Shown one piece after another: positions 46,256 through 56,934 of a stretch of DNA of 64,000 nt; within the stretch, counting starts at the first letter, position 1, and every line of letters begins with the position of its first letter. The DNA lies in contig OZ024929.1 in NCBI GenBank assembly GCA_964017235.1, positions 23,619,464 through 23,683,463 on the forward strand, given 5' to 3'. Position numbers and translations under genes: made by a program. The DNA is from Sabellastarte sp. h YS-2021 (Eukaryota; Annelida; Polychaeta; Sabellida; Sabellidae). The notes under the pieces are model-generated. The model searched no databases. It was not told where the DNA came from and saw only the letters and a program-made list of their open reading frames with translations.

Positions 46256-46877
46256 TTATCTTAATTTTGTAGCTAGCATTAAACGTCAATTTACTGGTAA
46301 GGTGTCTGTAATGTATATAATATCTGTAAAAAAGAAAGAGAATGTCAGAAGTAAACACCCTGAATGTAATTTTTTGCAATCAATGTAGCAAATCACAGGT
46401 TTTAGAAAAGTTTAAAAAAAAATCACACAAATTGTTGCTTCACTTTCAAAAAAGGAATATTTTAAGATAATGCAATTATAAAATGGTTCAAAATCATCCC
46501 TTTTGTAGATCCTACCAACACAGAATAATGATAATATAAAATTTAAAAAAATTCCATTTATATGAAAAGGAAAAGTCTGACTAAATGTCATGTTTGGGTC
46601 AAGTTATGAAGTATGTTGATTTGAATTTTCATAATTATATATTACAAACTTGTATAATTAAACTAATGTAAATGACTTTCAGTACAAAGTTACATGTAAG
46701 GCAAAATAGTAATTTTGGTGGTCTTACATTATGTTAAATTTAATCATTTAAATACATATTGTGAAATTTTTGACTTGACGTTTCAGCAGGAAATTTCCTT
46801 GCTGCAAAGGCATTACAATGTATTCACAAATTACTTTTACTTTTCATTAATGTATTTACTTGTAAATGTGAACATAA

Positions 46878-47044
46878 AATCTAATTATTCAAGCAGGAGC
46901 ACTGCTTTGTTATAGTTTTTTTAAATTTCAGAGGTCCTTTTTTCGTCCTTGTACCCCCTTCCTGCCAGGGGCATATTTTAAGTGGCTGCTCCTCATCTAT
47001 GATTATTTCAGTGTCTTTGACATCACCATTCCTTTGAAGAGCAT
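46878..47044 (-). pseudogene. Exon-like open stretch in the CAACGTTG element
   Basis: On the minus strand an acceptor-like TTTTATTTCATTTCAG precedes an open frame with RNGDVKDTEIIIDEEQPLKI and CPWQEGGTRTKKGPLKF. A GGGGTACAAGG at about 46968 could be a donor, otherwise the frame closes near 46878. No domain is recognised. It may be an exon of the element's own gene. Confidence 0.3.
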
Positions 47045-47169
47045 CTGAAATGAAATAAAATAAGTTTAGAGTAAATTTAATTTTGTTGAAGCGTGGTGTA
47101 TTTTCTTCTTACAATATGTAAGAATATATAAATTATTCTGCAATAATGTCTTATGCCAGTAAGTTAATA

Positions 47170-47662
47170 ACTAATTCTAATTCTAATTGGACTTTTATAG
47201 CGCTTAATCTCTGTCAAAAGACAGACTCTAAGGCGCATCATACAAAAACATAGTTCAATAATCGTAAAACCAGAGACATTGCAGGGGTTGGCACCGCAGA
47301 GAAAGAAAGAGAATGGAAAATTTAGGGTGGGTATGCTTTTCCAAAGAGGTATGACTTCAACTTTGACCTGAAAGAGGCAAGTGAGTTTGCAGAGCGGACC
47401 ACATCAGGAAGGTCATTCCAAATCATAGGTGCATCATATGCAAAACTGAGTCCAAAATGCTTTCGAGACTTGAAAACCGAAGCAAAGTGGGGAACCTCAA
47501 GAAATATGCCATCAGATTGACTTCGACGAGTGTTATATGCACTATGTCTGGGTATCAAAAAGGGATCAAAATACTTGGGGTTACCACTGTGTAGGAACTT
47601 GTATACAAGCACGGCAGTCTTAAAGATAGAACCTAAAAACCTAAAACTGCATGCATTAAAAT
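47170..47662 (-). pseudogene. 5'-truncated LINE (CR1/L2/RTE-X-like): RT C-terminus and 3' tail
   Basis: The minus-strand frame 47696-47322 (to 47662 within the LINE) reads KTAVLVYKFLHSGNPKYFDP, YNTRRSQSDGIFLEVP, and WNDLPDVVRSANSLASFRSK. That is the conserved C-terminal domain after the reverse transcriptase in many CR1/L2-type LINEs. A ~130-bp 3' UTR follows with a CTTAGAGTCTGTC...GACAGAGATTAAGCGC hairpin, and a short-repeat tail (AATTAG)n at about 47188-47170. Such microsatellite tails are usual for these clades. Sequence past the MITE (48055 to about 48115) may continue it. The rest of the LINE is absent. Confidence 0.75.
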
Positions 47663-48054
47663 TAGGGGTGTGACGAGTACAAATAATCCGGGTCAATTAC
47701 TCGCGGACAAAAACTCAACTCGACATCAAGCACTCGCGAAGTTTAGTATCCACCATTACAGGAAACAACATCCAATATGGCGGCTCCCGTAAACGACAAA
47801 AATATAAAGATAAAAGCTTTGAATCGCTTGAATTAGCTGATGTCATCATATAATATACTTAATATTATGTTAGAAATTGTGGATTATGCGATTTAATGCT
47901 AGCAAGGTATGTTATTTATTTTTTATTTCCTAATAAACATAACCGCTATAATAGGTTGTTGTATATCCACGAGTAGTCGACCCTTAAAATTGGGCTCGAA
48001 TTTTTGTGAAATTGGCCTCGCTCGGCGAGTGTCGACTGCTCGGTCGCACCCCTA
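47663..48054. mobile_element. hAT-like MITE with 8-bp target duplication
   Basis: Perfect 8-bp direct repeats ATTAAAAT (47655-47662 and 48055-48062) flank ends TAGGGGTGTGACGAG and, in complement, TAGGGGTGCGACCGAG. Eight-base duplications and such ends fit the hAT superfamily. 392 bp, non-coding. It sits inside the LINE fragment. Confidence 0.85.
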
Positions 48055-48115
48055 ATTAAAATTGCAAGATCTTGTAAAAAGTAGGCACTAAAGTTGGAGC
48101 ACATCACTAATACAA

Positions 48116-48344
48116 GTCAGCTTACTGAACAGATTTACAAGGACCTGAATCATGGGGCCATATTCATAAAAACTGATAGCTTAGGCCAGTTATAGGGCCC
48201 TATTTATTGCATATGTTATTACTTTTATTACCATCCAGGAAACCTCAGGTTATGGTAAGTGGTCACAATATTTAATAATTCATACTGTTACAAAAATACT
48301 CAACAGATCTTACCTAAAATAAACTTTACTTTAACTATTGGAAA
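48116..48344. other. Non-coding interior of the CAACGTTG element
   Basis: Nothing recognised apart from a donor-like GTAAGATCTG on the minus strand near 48315-48306. Confidence 0.4.
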
Positions 48345-48524
48345 CTATCTCCAGTTGCTATCTGGCTGTCTTCTACTCTGCAGGGTCTTCTGAGGAATTT
48401 TGTAAAATGGTGGCCGACACAGTCTCTTTTCTTCTGTGTTTTCCCACATCGATGGTACAGTTCTGTCATCCTCAGTGCCACCCTCAGTCCACGCTGCACA
48501 GGACCAGTTAAAATTTTGGCTCAT
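48345..48524 (-). pseudogene. Small minus-strand frame, W-x-VP-x-W-x-C-PP type
   Basis: A 59-codon frame starts at ATG (48524-48522) and reads SCAAWTEGGTEDDRTVPSMW, then ENTEEKRLCRPPFYKIPQ, to a TAG. The spacing of W, VP, W and C-x-PP resembles a short N-terminal module seen in proteins of some fish and invertebrate DNA transposons (from memory, not searched). With the stretch at 46878 it may be the first exon of a decayed gene of this element. Confidence 0.3.
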
Positions 48525-49654
48525 ATCTGAAGTTCAGTTTTAATTGTTAAATTATTAATCTGAACTTAATGGTACACAGACTTTAGAAATCATGCAAGTT
48601 ATTATTGATGATGCATACATTGTTAAAGTAATGATCAGATGGTTTCTAAGAACTGGGATCAGCAGTGAAAAACCATCCCATTTGACTAATGCATGATCAG
48701 ATATAAAATCACAAATTTTGACATCAACAATAGCATCCTGATCACTGGGGATAGAATGAGTGACTTATGTGACCATGCAAAAATAAAGGTTTAGCTACCG
48801 TCAGTACTGCAATGTTGTTCCAACGTCAAAACAACAACATTGTAACAACGTTAAAATATCAACGTTGGATCAACGTTAGTACTGCGTTGTATTAGTGTAC
48901 ATTAATAAGCTTTCCAAAATGTCTACTTCATAAATTTTATACACCAGAAACTAATCAAAGCTAAAAATAAATATTGCTGCATTGACTGACTGGATGGTAC
49001 TATAATTGTAATAATACATATTAAAAATGCTTGCAGATTTTAACTTATAAAGATTGGGCAGTACAGCAATGTTGTTCCAACGTTAAAACAACAACGTTGT
49101 AGCAATGTTATAATATGAACGTTGGATCAACATAATTTTTGCGTTGCATGAACGTAAATATTTCAAAATGATCTTTTCTTTGAACAAAATAGACAAAATT
49201 TAAACATTGAATGTGAAATAGTCATTTACAGTCATCATAGACCATAAAAACACTCATATAAAATTATGCACAAGGTGAACATTGAAATTTCATTCTGTTC
49301 CACTGCACCAGATTGGTACAAAATAATAGCTGGGAAACATCAGTCCAAGTTTTAGAAGAATAATCAAACATGTGCACCAATAAATTACACTAAAATATGC
49401 TATATATGTCTGATACATAGAAAACTATACTAATATACACCGATTGAGAACATACAGAGTGATATTTTAAGATACATATTCAAACTAACCTTAACTGATT
49501 TCTATCCAAAATGGCCACAGGAAGTAAACATCACCATGTGACACATGCTATTCTGATCCCCAACAGTTGTGATAAGGTTGTTTCATAGTTGACGACGTCG
49601 GCAACGTATTTACAACCATAAAACAACGTCAGACGAACGTTGTGTGTCTGCTGG
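48525..49654. repeat. Right subterminal region of the CAACGTTG element
   Basis: CAACGTT/AACGTTG motifs cluster at 48810-48880, 49075-49150 and 49600-49645. TACTGCAATGTTGTTCC (48804) and TACAGCAATGTTGTTCC (49062) start two related blocks ~258 bp apart. No gene is seen. Confidence 0.6.
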
Positions 49655-49929
49655 GGTCATCTTGCTATTTTGAATTGTCCTGTTTTAGTACTTTATCTTT
49701 ACATACATTTTCTTTCTCTTAGATGGTATTTTCTCCACTTAAACATTAGTTGGACCTTTATATAAATGACACTGCACTGAAAGTACAGGTGTCTTTGTAC
49801 TTTTTTACTACTTCTATATGTCATGGTGTTGAAAACTATTTCCCCAGGCTGTGTGGTACGGGCATCTCCGATGCTATTTTTTGACAGAAAGATTATGTTG
49901 GTGTGCTATTGTAAGAATTGTGAAATATA

Positions 49930-51500
49930 TTGGATTACTGTCATGGCGTCTCCTGGCCAAAGAAGGGGGTCTTGTGGTCACATAATGGCAGGTTTTGATG
50001 CACATGATAAATGCACCAGATAAAGGACTTGGTACTAATCCGTGTATAGTGTGTGGAGCAATTTGATCGATTTGTAATGGATTTACACCAGCACAGTATG
50101 ATATTTTGGCTATACCTAAGTAGCGAATATGAAAAGACAGGTATTCTCGTCTTTCCTAAAGAAGTAACTATCTTGGGCTCTACAAGGGATCTTGTGCAGA
50201 AGAAAGTGCATCTTGAGGTCTCAGCACATGCACAGCCGGTAGCTAGTAATGGTACCCAGGAGTTTATTTCTGGAGATGACTTTGATAAACTAAGTTCTCA
50301 ACTAGGCAAACTATTTGCAAGGTTTGAACTTTGAAGCACTACTGAGTGTGGGAACATTTTCACTACACCTTAAATGCCAGTCATGGTCATGTCTGGTCAG
50401 GGTACTCATTCATTTCAACCTACCTATTTTGATATCAAGATGTCTGGTATGGTTTCTCAACACAGTTCTTCTACCGGTATGTCCGGTAGTACTGGTTCAA
50501 ATGTTCAATCTTCATTTCAATTCTGACAGGGATGATGAACCTTCATTTGGTGTGGATATCCCAGTTTCCAGTGAATCGAAGAAAGGGAGTTATCGGAGTT
50601 CAAAGAAAAGTGTGACCTTAATGAAGACATGAACCATAGGGAGGCAGATCAGTACGTGCCTTTCTTGGTTGGAATTTTATTCCTGATTTTGAACTGGACA
50701 CTAGTGATACAGATAGCTCCAATAACCCATGGAAAGGGAAACATTCCAAGAAAGCGGTAAAGTGTCAATGAAAATATTGGCTGATGACTGGTTATGTCAG
50801 GAAGTGAAATGGCTTCATTGTGCAGCAGCAGAGGGCTACCCTTCCAGGTCTCAGGATGCCAGGGTCTTAAAACAGGCCAGACACCATACACCAAAAGCCA
50901 AACAAATAGTATCGGCAGCGTTGCCCAAGAATGGATGGACCTCACCAATCAGGCAGGAGAATGTTTGGCCAGACAGTTAATGAAGCAAAGTTGTCAGACT
51001 GTCTGCTTATCCACCTGGACCCCCATCAAGGCCCATCCCTCAGGAAACATTGCACCAGTGAAATCCAGGACCATATGTCTTAAAACATCAACCTTTTGCA
51101 GGAGTCTTTGTTGAAGGGCAAGGAACCCAAAGAAATTGCAGATGCTGTGAAGGACTCGAAGGATCTGGCAGCTGTTCACCAAGGAGTATCTACCGCCTTG
51201 GGTACCTCCCTCCAGCATTTAGCAGATAGCTTGTTTGTCCAGTTGGGTAACTTTGTTCTACTTTAGATGAGACTCGTATCTGAATCATGTCAAGAATGGG
51301 TTGAAATCGGAAACCTGCAACCAACTCCCCAATGCACCTCTGTTTCATGGTGGGTTGTTCCCAATGCAGTACTAGCCACAGCAAAACAGGATATCACCAA
51401 GTTTAGTTCTGTCTTAGCTGCTCAGGGGCCCAGTCCGGGTGCACCTCTGTATGCTGGCAAAAAGGCAGTTACAGGCTCATAGAAGGATGCTCATATACTT
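49930..51500 (+). pseudogene. DIRS-D gag-like region
   Basis: A Cys/His-rich module (SCGHIMAGFDAHDKC, about 49968-50015) corresponds to the start of the DIRS-B gag. Decayed low-identity sequence follows. Fossil, broken. Confidence 0.5.
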
Positions 51501-52129
51501 TTGCATAAAACCAACAACCCTGGAGCCAGTTCTCTAGACAGGGGCAAAGGTCGTGTCTGTGGTCGTGGGGTTTCAGTACCCTGTTCTTCACCAAACAGGC
51601 CAATGACAGCAAGCAGAGTAAATGATAATTACCATTTAGTAGACCCCATAGACAGACAGTGTTGTTTAGTTTCGCATCTAAATTATGTAAGAAAGACTGT
51701 AAGTTTCAATGTTGTCAGTCCTGTACATTTTATAACAGACACCAGGCTGTGCCAAAAGAGAGACTTAGGTCCTGCATTGGAAAAAAAATCAATAAAGTTT
51801 ATGAAAGGTGTTTTGCAAGTCATTGTCCTTCTGTTCCTCTTGTCATAAATGTCCACAATATTGCAGAAAAACATCCTGTGGAAAGCCGTCTGCAAAACTA
51901 TTGGCAGGTATGGCTCTCATGGGGTTCAAATCCAAGGGTAGTGTCCATCTTACAGGAGGGGAACAACCTACCCTTTAAGATGACGCCACCTGATACGTTC
52001 ACCTCTAGTGGTCAGTGGATATGCAAATCCTCTCAGGAACAGTTACCTGAATGAGGCATTGCAATCCCAGTTATGGAAAGGGGCAGTGGATAGGGTCGTA
52101 GTTCAATCTTTACTAGCTTTTTACAACCA

Positions 52130-53637
52130 GTTGTTCCTAGTTCCAAAGCCCGAAACCGGTGAAGACCGATTTTAGACCTAAGCACCTTGAACTTGTTCCT
52201 GAAAGTGGACACCTTTAAAATGGACACACCAGAGACCATCAAACTGTCCTTGCAGCAAGGAGAATGGCCAATTACCTGGACTTTAGCGATGCTTACTTTC
52301 ACATTCCCATAAGTCCCAGGTCAAGGACGTTTCTAAGGTTATTCCTAAAATTTTAAACCTATCAGTTTGCACCCCTACCTAGCGATGGCTCCATTGGAGT
52401 TTATGAAGGTTGCAAAGGAAATGAAACTTATGGCCCAGGCAAGGGGTATATGAATCCATCAGTACCTAGACGACTGGTTAGTCAGAGCCCCATGTCAGGA
52501 AATTTGCTTTCAAAATACCCAGATCCTTTTGGGCCTGTGCCAAGAGCTGAGTTGGGTAGTGAATCTGACCAAGTCATACCCAATACCTCAACAAGTATTC
52601 AACTTTGTAGGTTATTGTTTCGACTTCTCTATCGGCCTGATGAAGTCCACTCAGGAGAAGTGGACTTAATAGGACTCCTGACAGCCACAGTGAAGCAAGT
52701 CCTGTTGGGCCGTCTTCAAATGAGGCCTCTTTAGTGGCACCTGAAAAAGGATTGGCATTTGCTAGAGGTTTTGGAGATACCATCCCTCTGCCCAGATCAC
52801 TCCATCCTCATCTGGATTGGTGGCTGGACAAGGTCAATATTTTACAAGGTCAGCCTCTACACCCTCTTTGTCATGGTCTGCAGTTATTTACAGATGCATC
52901 AAACTAAGGTTGGGGTGCACACCTAGGGGACTGCACCGCAAACGGCCTGTGGTTGTACATAAATTTCCAATATTTAAAAGAAGTCCTACTGGCCCTCAAG
53001 GAATTCGAGCCTTTGTGCTGGGGCCAGACTATTTTAGTGGCAATGGACAACACCACAGTTTTTTCCTACATAAACAAGGAGGGGATATGAGATCAGGCTG
53101 TCATGGTGCAACCTCGGGCAAATAGTGCTGACGGCCAGGCACATACCAGGTCGCCTAAATGTGATAGTGGACAAGTTGTCCAGACATTGACAGACGATCC
53201 AGATGGAGTCGTTCCTCTTGTAGGAAGTGTTTGACCACTTGTGTTCAAGATGGCACACACCCCAGGTGTATTTGTTTGGGGTTCAACAACAAACTTCCCA
53301 AGTTTGTGTCTCTGGTACTAGATCAGACGGTTTGAAAGGTGAACACATTTAGTCTTCAATAGGAGGTCTGGATATTTATGCCTTTCCTCCAGAGTCTCTT
53401 TTTGGCCAGGTGGTCTCCAAGGTGGAAGACCAGGGGTGCCGACGAATGATACTGATTGCCCCAGGTTAGCCCAACATGCTCTTGTTCTGGGATCTGGTCA
53501 AATTGTTCATTCAAGTACCACTCCTGCTGCCACAGCTGGGGAACCAACTGTCACAATGCTTCAGCGAGTGTCCCCACAGGGATCTCCTCAACATGAACCT
53601 CCATGCTTAGCTCCTCGAGCCACAAGCATAAAAAACA
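52130..53637 (+). pseudogene. DIRS-D reverse transcriptase and RNase H region
   Basis: Pieces of the RT palm are recognisable near 52285-52330 and 52460-52490 by comparison with DIRS-B. RNase H pieces are seen at about 52880-53100 (LQLFTDAS-like, and VAMDNTTVFSYINKE). Broken. Confidence 0.6.
52593..53637 (+). repeat. ~1.04 kb direct repeat, left copy (upstream of the LINE)
   Basis: It runs from AAGTATTCAACTTTG to CATAAAAAACA and matches 60081-61117 along its whole length, with a few per cent differences by eye. On its left the DIRS-D RT sequence continues without a break. On its right it meets the LINE 5' end. Confidence 0.9.
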
Positions 53638-54418
53638 TGATAAAACATTCTTTATAAAGTTATTATTTTGAAATAGTAAATTGACATTATTTTTTAATAT
53701 AGCTATATAACAGTGGGTGAGACTTTGCAGATTACTAGTCTTTTGTAGGATGGATTAATAGCTTTTTTAAAAAAAGAATTAATTACAATGGCTATTAGAT
53801 TTAATTTAACATTAGCTGATAAAGTAGTCTAATGCAGTTTTATTATTTATTTACCTTATCAGGTTAATTTAACATTATGTTGATAGTCTGCCGTAGTCTT
53901 ATTAGTTTGGATAAAATAGTCTGTCTTAGTCTTATCATTTTTGAATAATATAATCTTCACTGGTTTTTTCTTTTGTGTATGTGCTAATGCTAATGTTCTA
54001 GCTTTTAAACTTATTATGCATCTAGTTGTTAAGGCATTGGAAATGATGTAGTTTATTACATGCAAGTATTGGCTAAGCCTTAATTCTTTATACTCTGATC
54101 AAATATCATATAACCCAAATAGAATAATCAATTGATTGAAACTCGGCACCTAACTCCATTGATTGTAAAAGTTAGTTATATCAGGTATTGTGTTTCTTTT
54201 GTCATGTTTTTATTGCCATACATGTGCACTCCTAATTTTTTACACAATTTATTTACAGTGACATTATTACTATGTACTCCTATATTAACACCTAAATGTG
54301 ATTTTGAAGAATATTTGCTTATCCACCTTAAATACAGAGTGGCCTTTTTGTATAATTTATGTTTAGCATTTATTGATGATTTCTGTGTTACTTCTCAGAG
54401 AATCCCAGGATATTTTTA

Positions 54419-55270
54419 ATGTCAGCTGGTGAAGAACTTGTAGTATTATCAGCGAATTGTCAGGGTCTTCAAAACAAAAATAAAAGACGAGATGTAATTG
54501 ATTATTTAAGTAACACTAAAGTGGGCATTATATATGTTTACAAGATACCCATTGGACATGAAAAGATGAAAACACTGTAAGGTCAATGTGGAAAGGGAAA
54601 TGTATTTTAAACGGTGAATCCTCGAATTCACAAGGTGTTGCAGTTTTGCTAAACCCTAATTTTGAATACAACATAATGTCAGTTTCTAAAGATATTGATG
54701 GCAATATGATAGTACGTAACCTAAATATTGGAGATATATCTATAAAATTGCTAAACATATATGCTCCAATTAAAATTCACCAGAATTTGTTAGTCATATT
54801 AGAGATATTACTGAATCAAATATCCAAACTTATATACTTTTATGTGGGGATTTGAACCTTGTACTTGACCCTCTACTAGACTGTGACCATTATAAGCATA
54901 TCAATAATCCTGAATCCAGATACCTTCTCTTAGAAATCATGAATAGTTTTAATTTAAGGGACACTTTCCATTTATTTCACTCTTTGGTGAGGAGATACAC
55001 TTGGAGAAGGGAAAATCCAGTCCGTCAGGCCAGATTAGACTATTTCTTAGCATCACATACCATGTGTGATATCATAACAAGTTTTGTATCAATCCTAGTT
55101 ATAGAAGTGACCACTCAAGTATACAAATTAAAATACTACTTAACAAATTTTAGCGAGGAAAGGGACTCTGGAAATTTAACTGTAGTCTCTTGAAAGAGCA
55201 GGAATATATTGATTTAGTTAATTCTATAATTCAGGAAGAAAAATATAAATATGCTCTCCCAGTATACAAC
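54419..55270 (+). pseudogene. LINE endonuclease domain (APE type)
   Basis: It starts at ATG 54419 with ELVVLSANCQGLQNKNKRRD, the usual start of these endonucleases. The frame closes near 54580 and continues in another at 54586 (SQGVAVLLNPNFEYN), then shifts again near 54850 (CGDLNLVLDP, the Asp/Asn metal-site region). RRYTWRRENPVRQARLDYFL (about 54993-55052) is the conserved late block. The enzyme nicks target DNA for target-primed reverse transcription. The domain is inactive because of two frameshifts and an internal stop. Confidence 0.8.
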
Positions 55271-56934
55271 TTAAGGGGCTATCAACGCAACAACGTATAT
55301 TTAGTTAGTGTAATCCACGCTAGGGGGTTTGCATAGAAAGCATATTTGTTGCTATGCATGGACTTATTTGCAATGTTTACAAATGTGTTCAACTACGTCA
55401 CACAGCAAGGCTAACATGTTTGCGCCTGTCTAAATATCTATATATTACATACAATCTACATACAAGATATAATATAATGTGTAATCTACATACAAGATAA
55501 CACACATATTTCAGCTTGCTTTACAAAGCTGCAGTGAGAGGACAGGTTATATTTTTTATACTGTGCAATATAACAGCTACAGAGTGAATAATGAGGCAAT
55601 TTATAACTGTAAACTGAAAGCCACGTGTACTTATTTACCTTCAAAGGACAAGGGATTTTTTTACACGTAATTGGACTGTTTAGCTTGCATCAGTTATATT
55701 CTCAAGATTTGTTTCCTATTTTTCATTTATTTTATAATTTCACTACCAAAGTTTCTCTTCAAGATACATCTACCATTAATTTCAAAAATAAATTTATAAA
55801 TCAATACGCTCTCCACAGCCATAAGTACTGGCAGATATTGCTCCCTTAGCAACAGAGATACACCAGTCTATCAAGATATAAAAAAGTACTTAGAAGTTAT
55901 ATATGAGGACACTGTGGATGCCACAGTCGTAGAAATACATACAGGGGGGGACAGCGATTCGCCCATAAAAACAGCAAAATGAAGTTTCTTGAGAACAAAT
56001 ATGCAGTGTAGTTTTATAAAAGTTATCAGAATGAAAAGAGGTTCCTCAAACTGTAAAATGATAGTAGCATCATAAAATATATTTTGTGATAAGTACAAAT
56101 ACAACCATAGAACTTGTACCATGGCAATAAGATTAGAGCTGTTGGAAAGTGGACAGCATTTCGCCGATTATTTTATACTGTTCCCAAAAAAGTTACAAAG
56201 CCTGTTAAACACTTTGTAAACAATATTTAAAGCTAAAGAGTAATTCTTCTCATTGTATTTTAGCACTTAATGAAGTTATAAATAGTATTTATATTGACCC
56301 CAGACACAGTTTAGAGAACATACAGCTCTTTGCATCAGTCAGATACCGTTTGTTAGGTATATTTCTCACTGACATATAAACTTTTTTATTCATCTTTATA
56401 ATCCTGCATGCTGTCAGTTCTAAAATCTTAGAAAAGTATCAAGATATGTTGCACACTTTTCTATGCTATAAGGCTCTTTCAGTATCAACACAAATATTAG
56501 TTTTAAATGAGGTACAATAGAATCTGGCGAATCGCTGTCCCCTGCGAATTGCTGTCCTCCCCTGTAAGTATTGTTTTGAATGAATTACATTTTAAAAAAA
56601 TACTTCCACAAGCATTTAACTAACAAGTATGTAACAGTGATTTAAAGCAGTAGACTTTGTGTATTAAAAATTACAATAATATAAAAATGCCACTTTTAAT
56701 GTAAAAACGAATTCATTCAAAAGTTACAGAAAATTACCTGCACATACATACGTTGAACATAAGTATTGATCTTGTCTTGCATGCATTTTTTGGTCACGTT
56801 TATAAAGCATGTCTCTTTTTGAGGTGACCAAAGTTAGACCAACATTTTTATTGCACCATTTTATTAAAATGGCTGTCTGTGAGGAAAGGTTTCTGCACTA
56901 CGTGAAATATGCTGTTACGTTGATAGCCCCTTAA
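55271..56934. mobile_element. TTAA-flanked inverted-repeat element (Kolobok/piggyBac-like), in the LINE
   Basis: Ends TTAA-GGGGCTATCAACGCAACA and, in complement, TTAA-GGGGCTATCAACGTAACA form a 16-18 bp inverted repeat with TTAA on both sides. LINE sequence is continuous across the insert. TTAA targets are used by piggyBac and Kolobok; ends starting GGGG suit Kolobok better. No transposase is seen in 1.66 kb, so it is non-autonomous or internally replaced. Confidence 0.75.
55941..56565. mobile_element. 625-bp MITE nested in the TTAA element
   Basis: The left end ACAGGGGGGGACAGCGATTC and the right end, in complement, ACAGGGGAGGACAGCAATTC are inverted repeats. A second GGACAGCGATTCGCC copy lies just inside the right end (about 56526-56543). 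The flanks TA/TA fit a Tc1/mariner-type target. Non-coding. Confidence 0.75.

Larger units (their letters stand above)
44994..49654 (-). mobile_element. 4.7 kb DNA transposon with CAACGTTG-rich inverted ends
   Basis: The left end CCAGCAGGCAAAATAACATTG (first 10 bases matching) and the right end, read in complement CCAGCAGACACACAACGTT, are imperfect inverted repeats. Near both ends there are many copies of AACGTTG/CAACGTT-type motifs (45010-45215; 48790-48900; 49060-49150; 49560-49650). Two exon-like minus-strand stretches inside (46878-47044 and 48345-48524) suggest a coding strand. The superfamily is not identified. The interior also holds a MITE, a LINE fragment and a hAT-like MITE. Confidence 0.5.

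Noticed and set aside
54132-54419. 95-codon frame in the LINE leader, considered as ORF1
   Set aside because: It is hydrophobic and AT-driven and lacks the coiled coil, RRM or zinc knuckle expected of a LINE ORF1.
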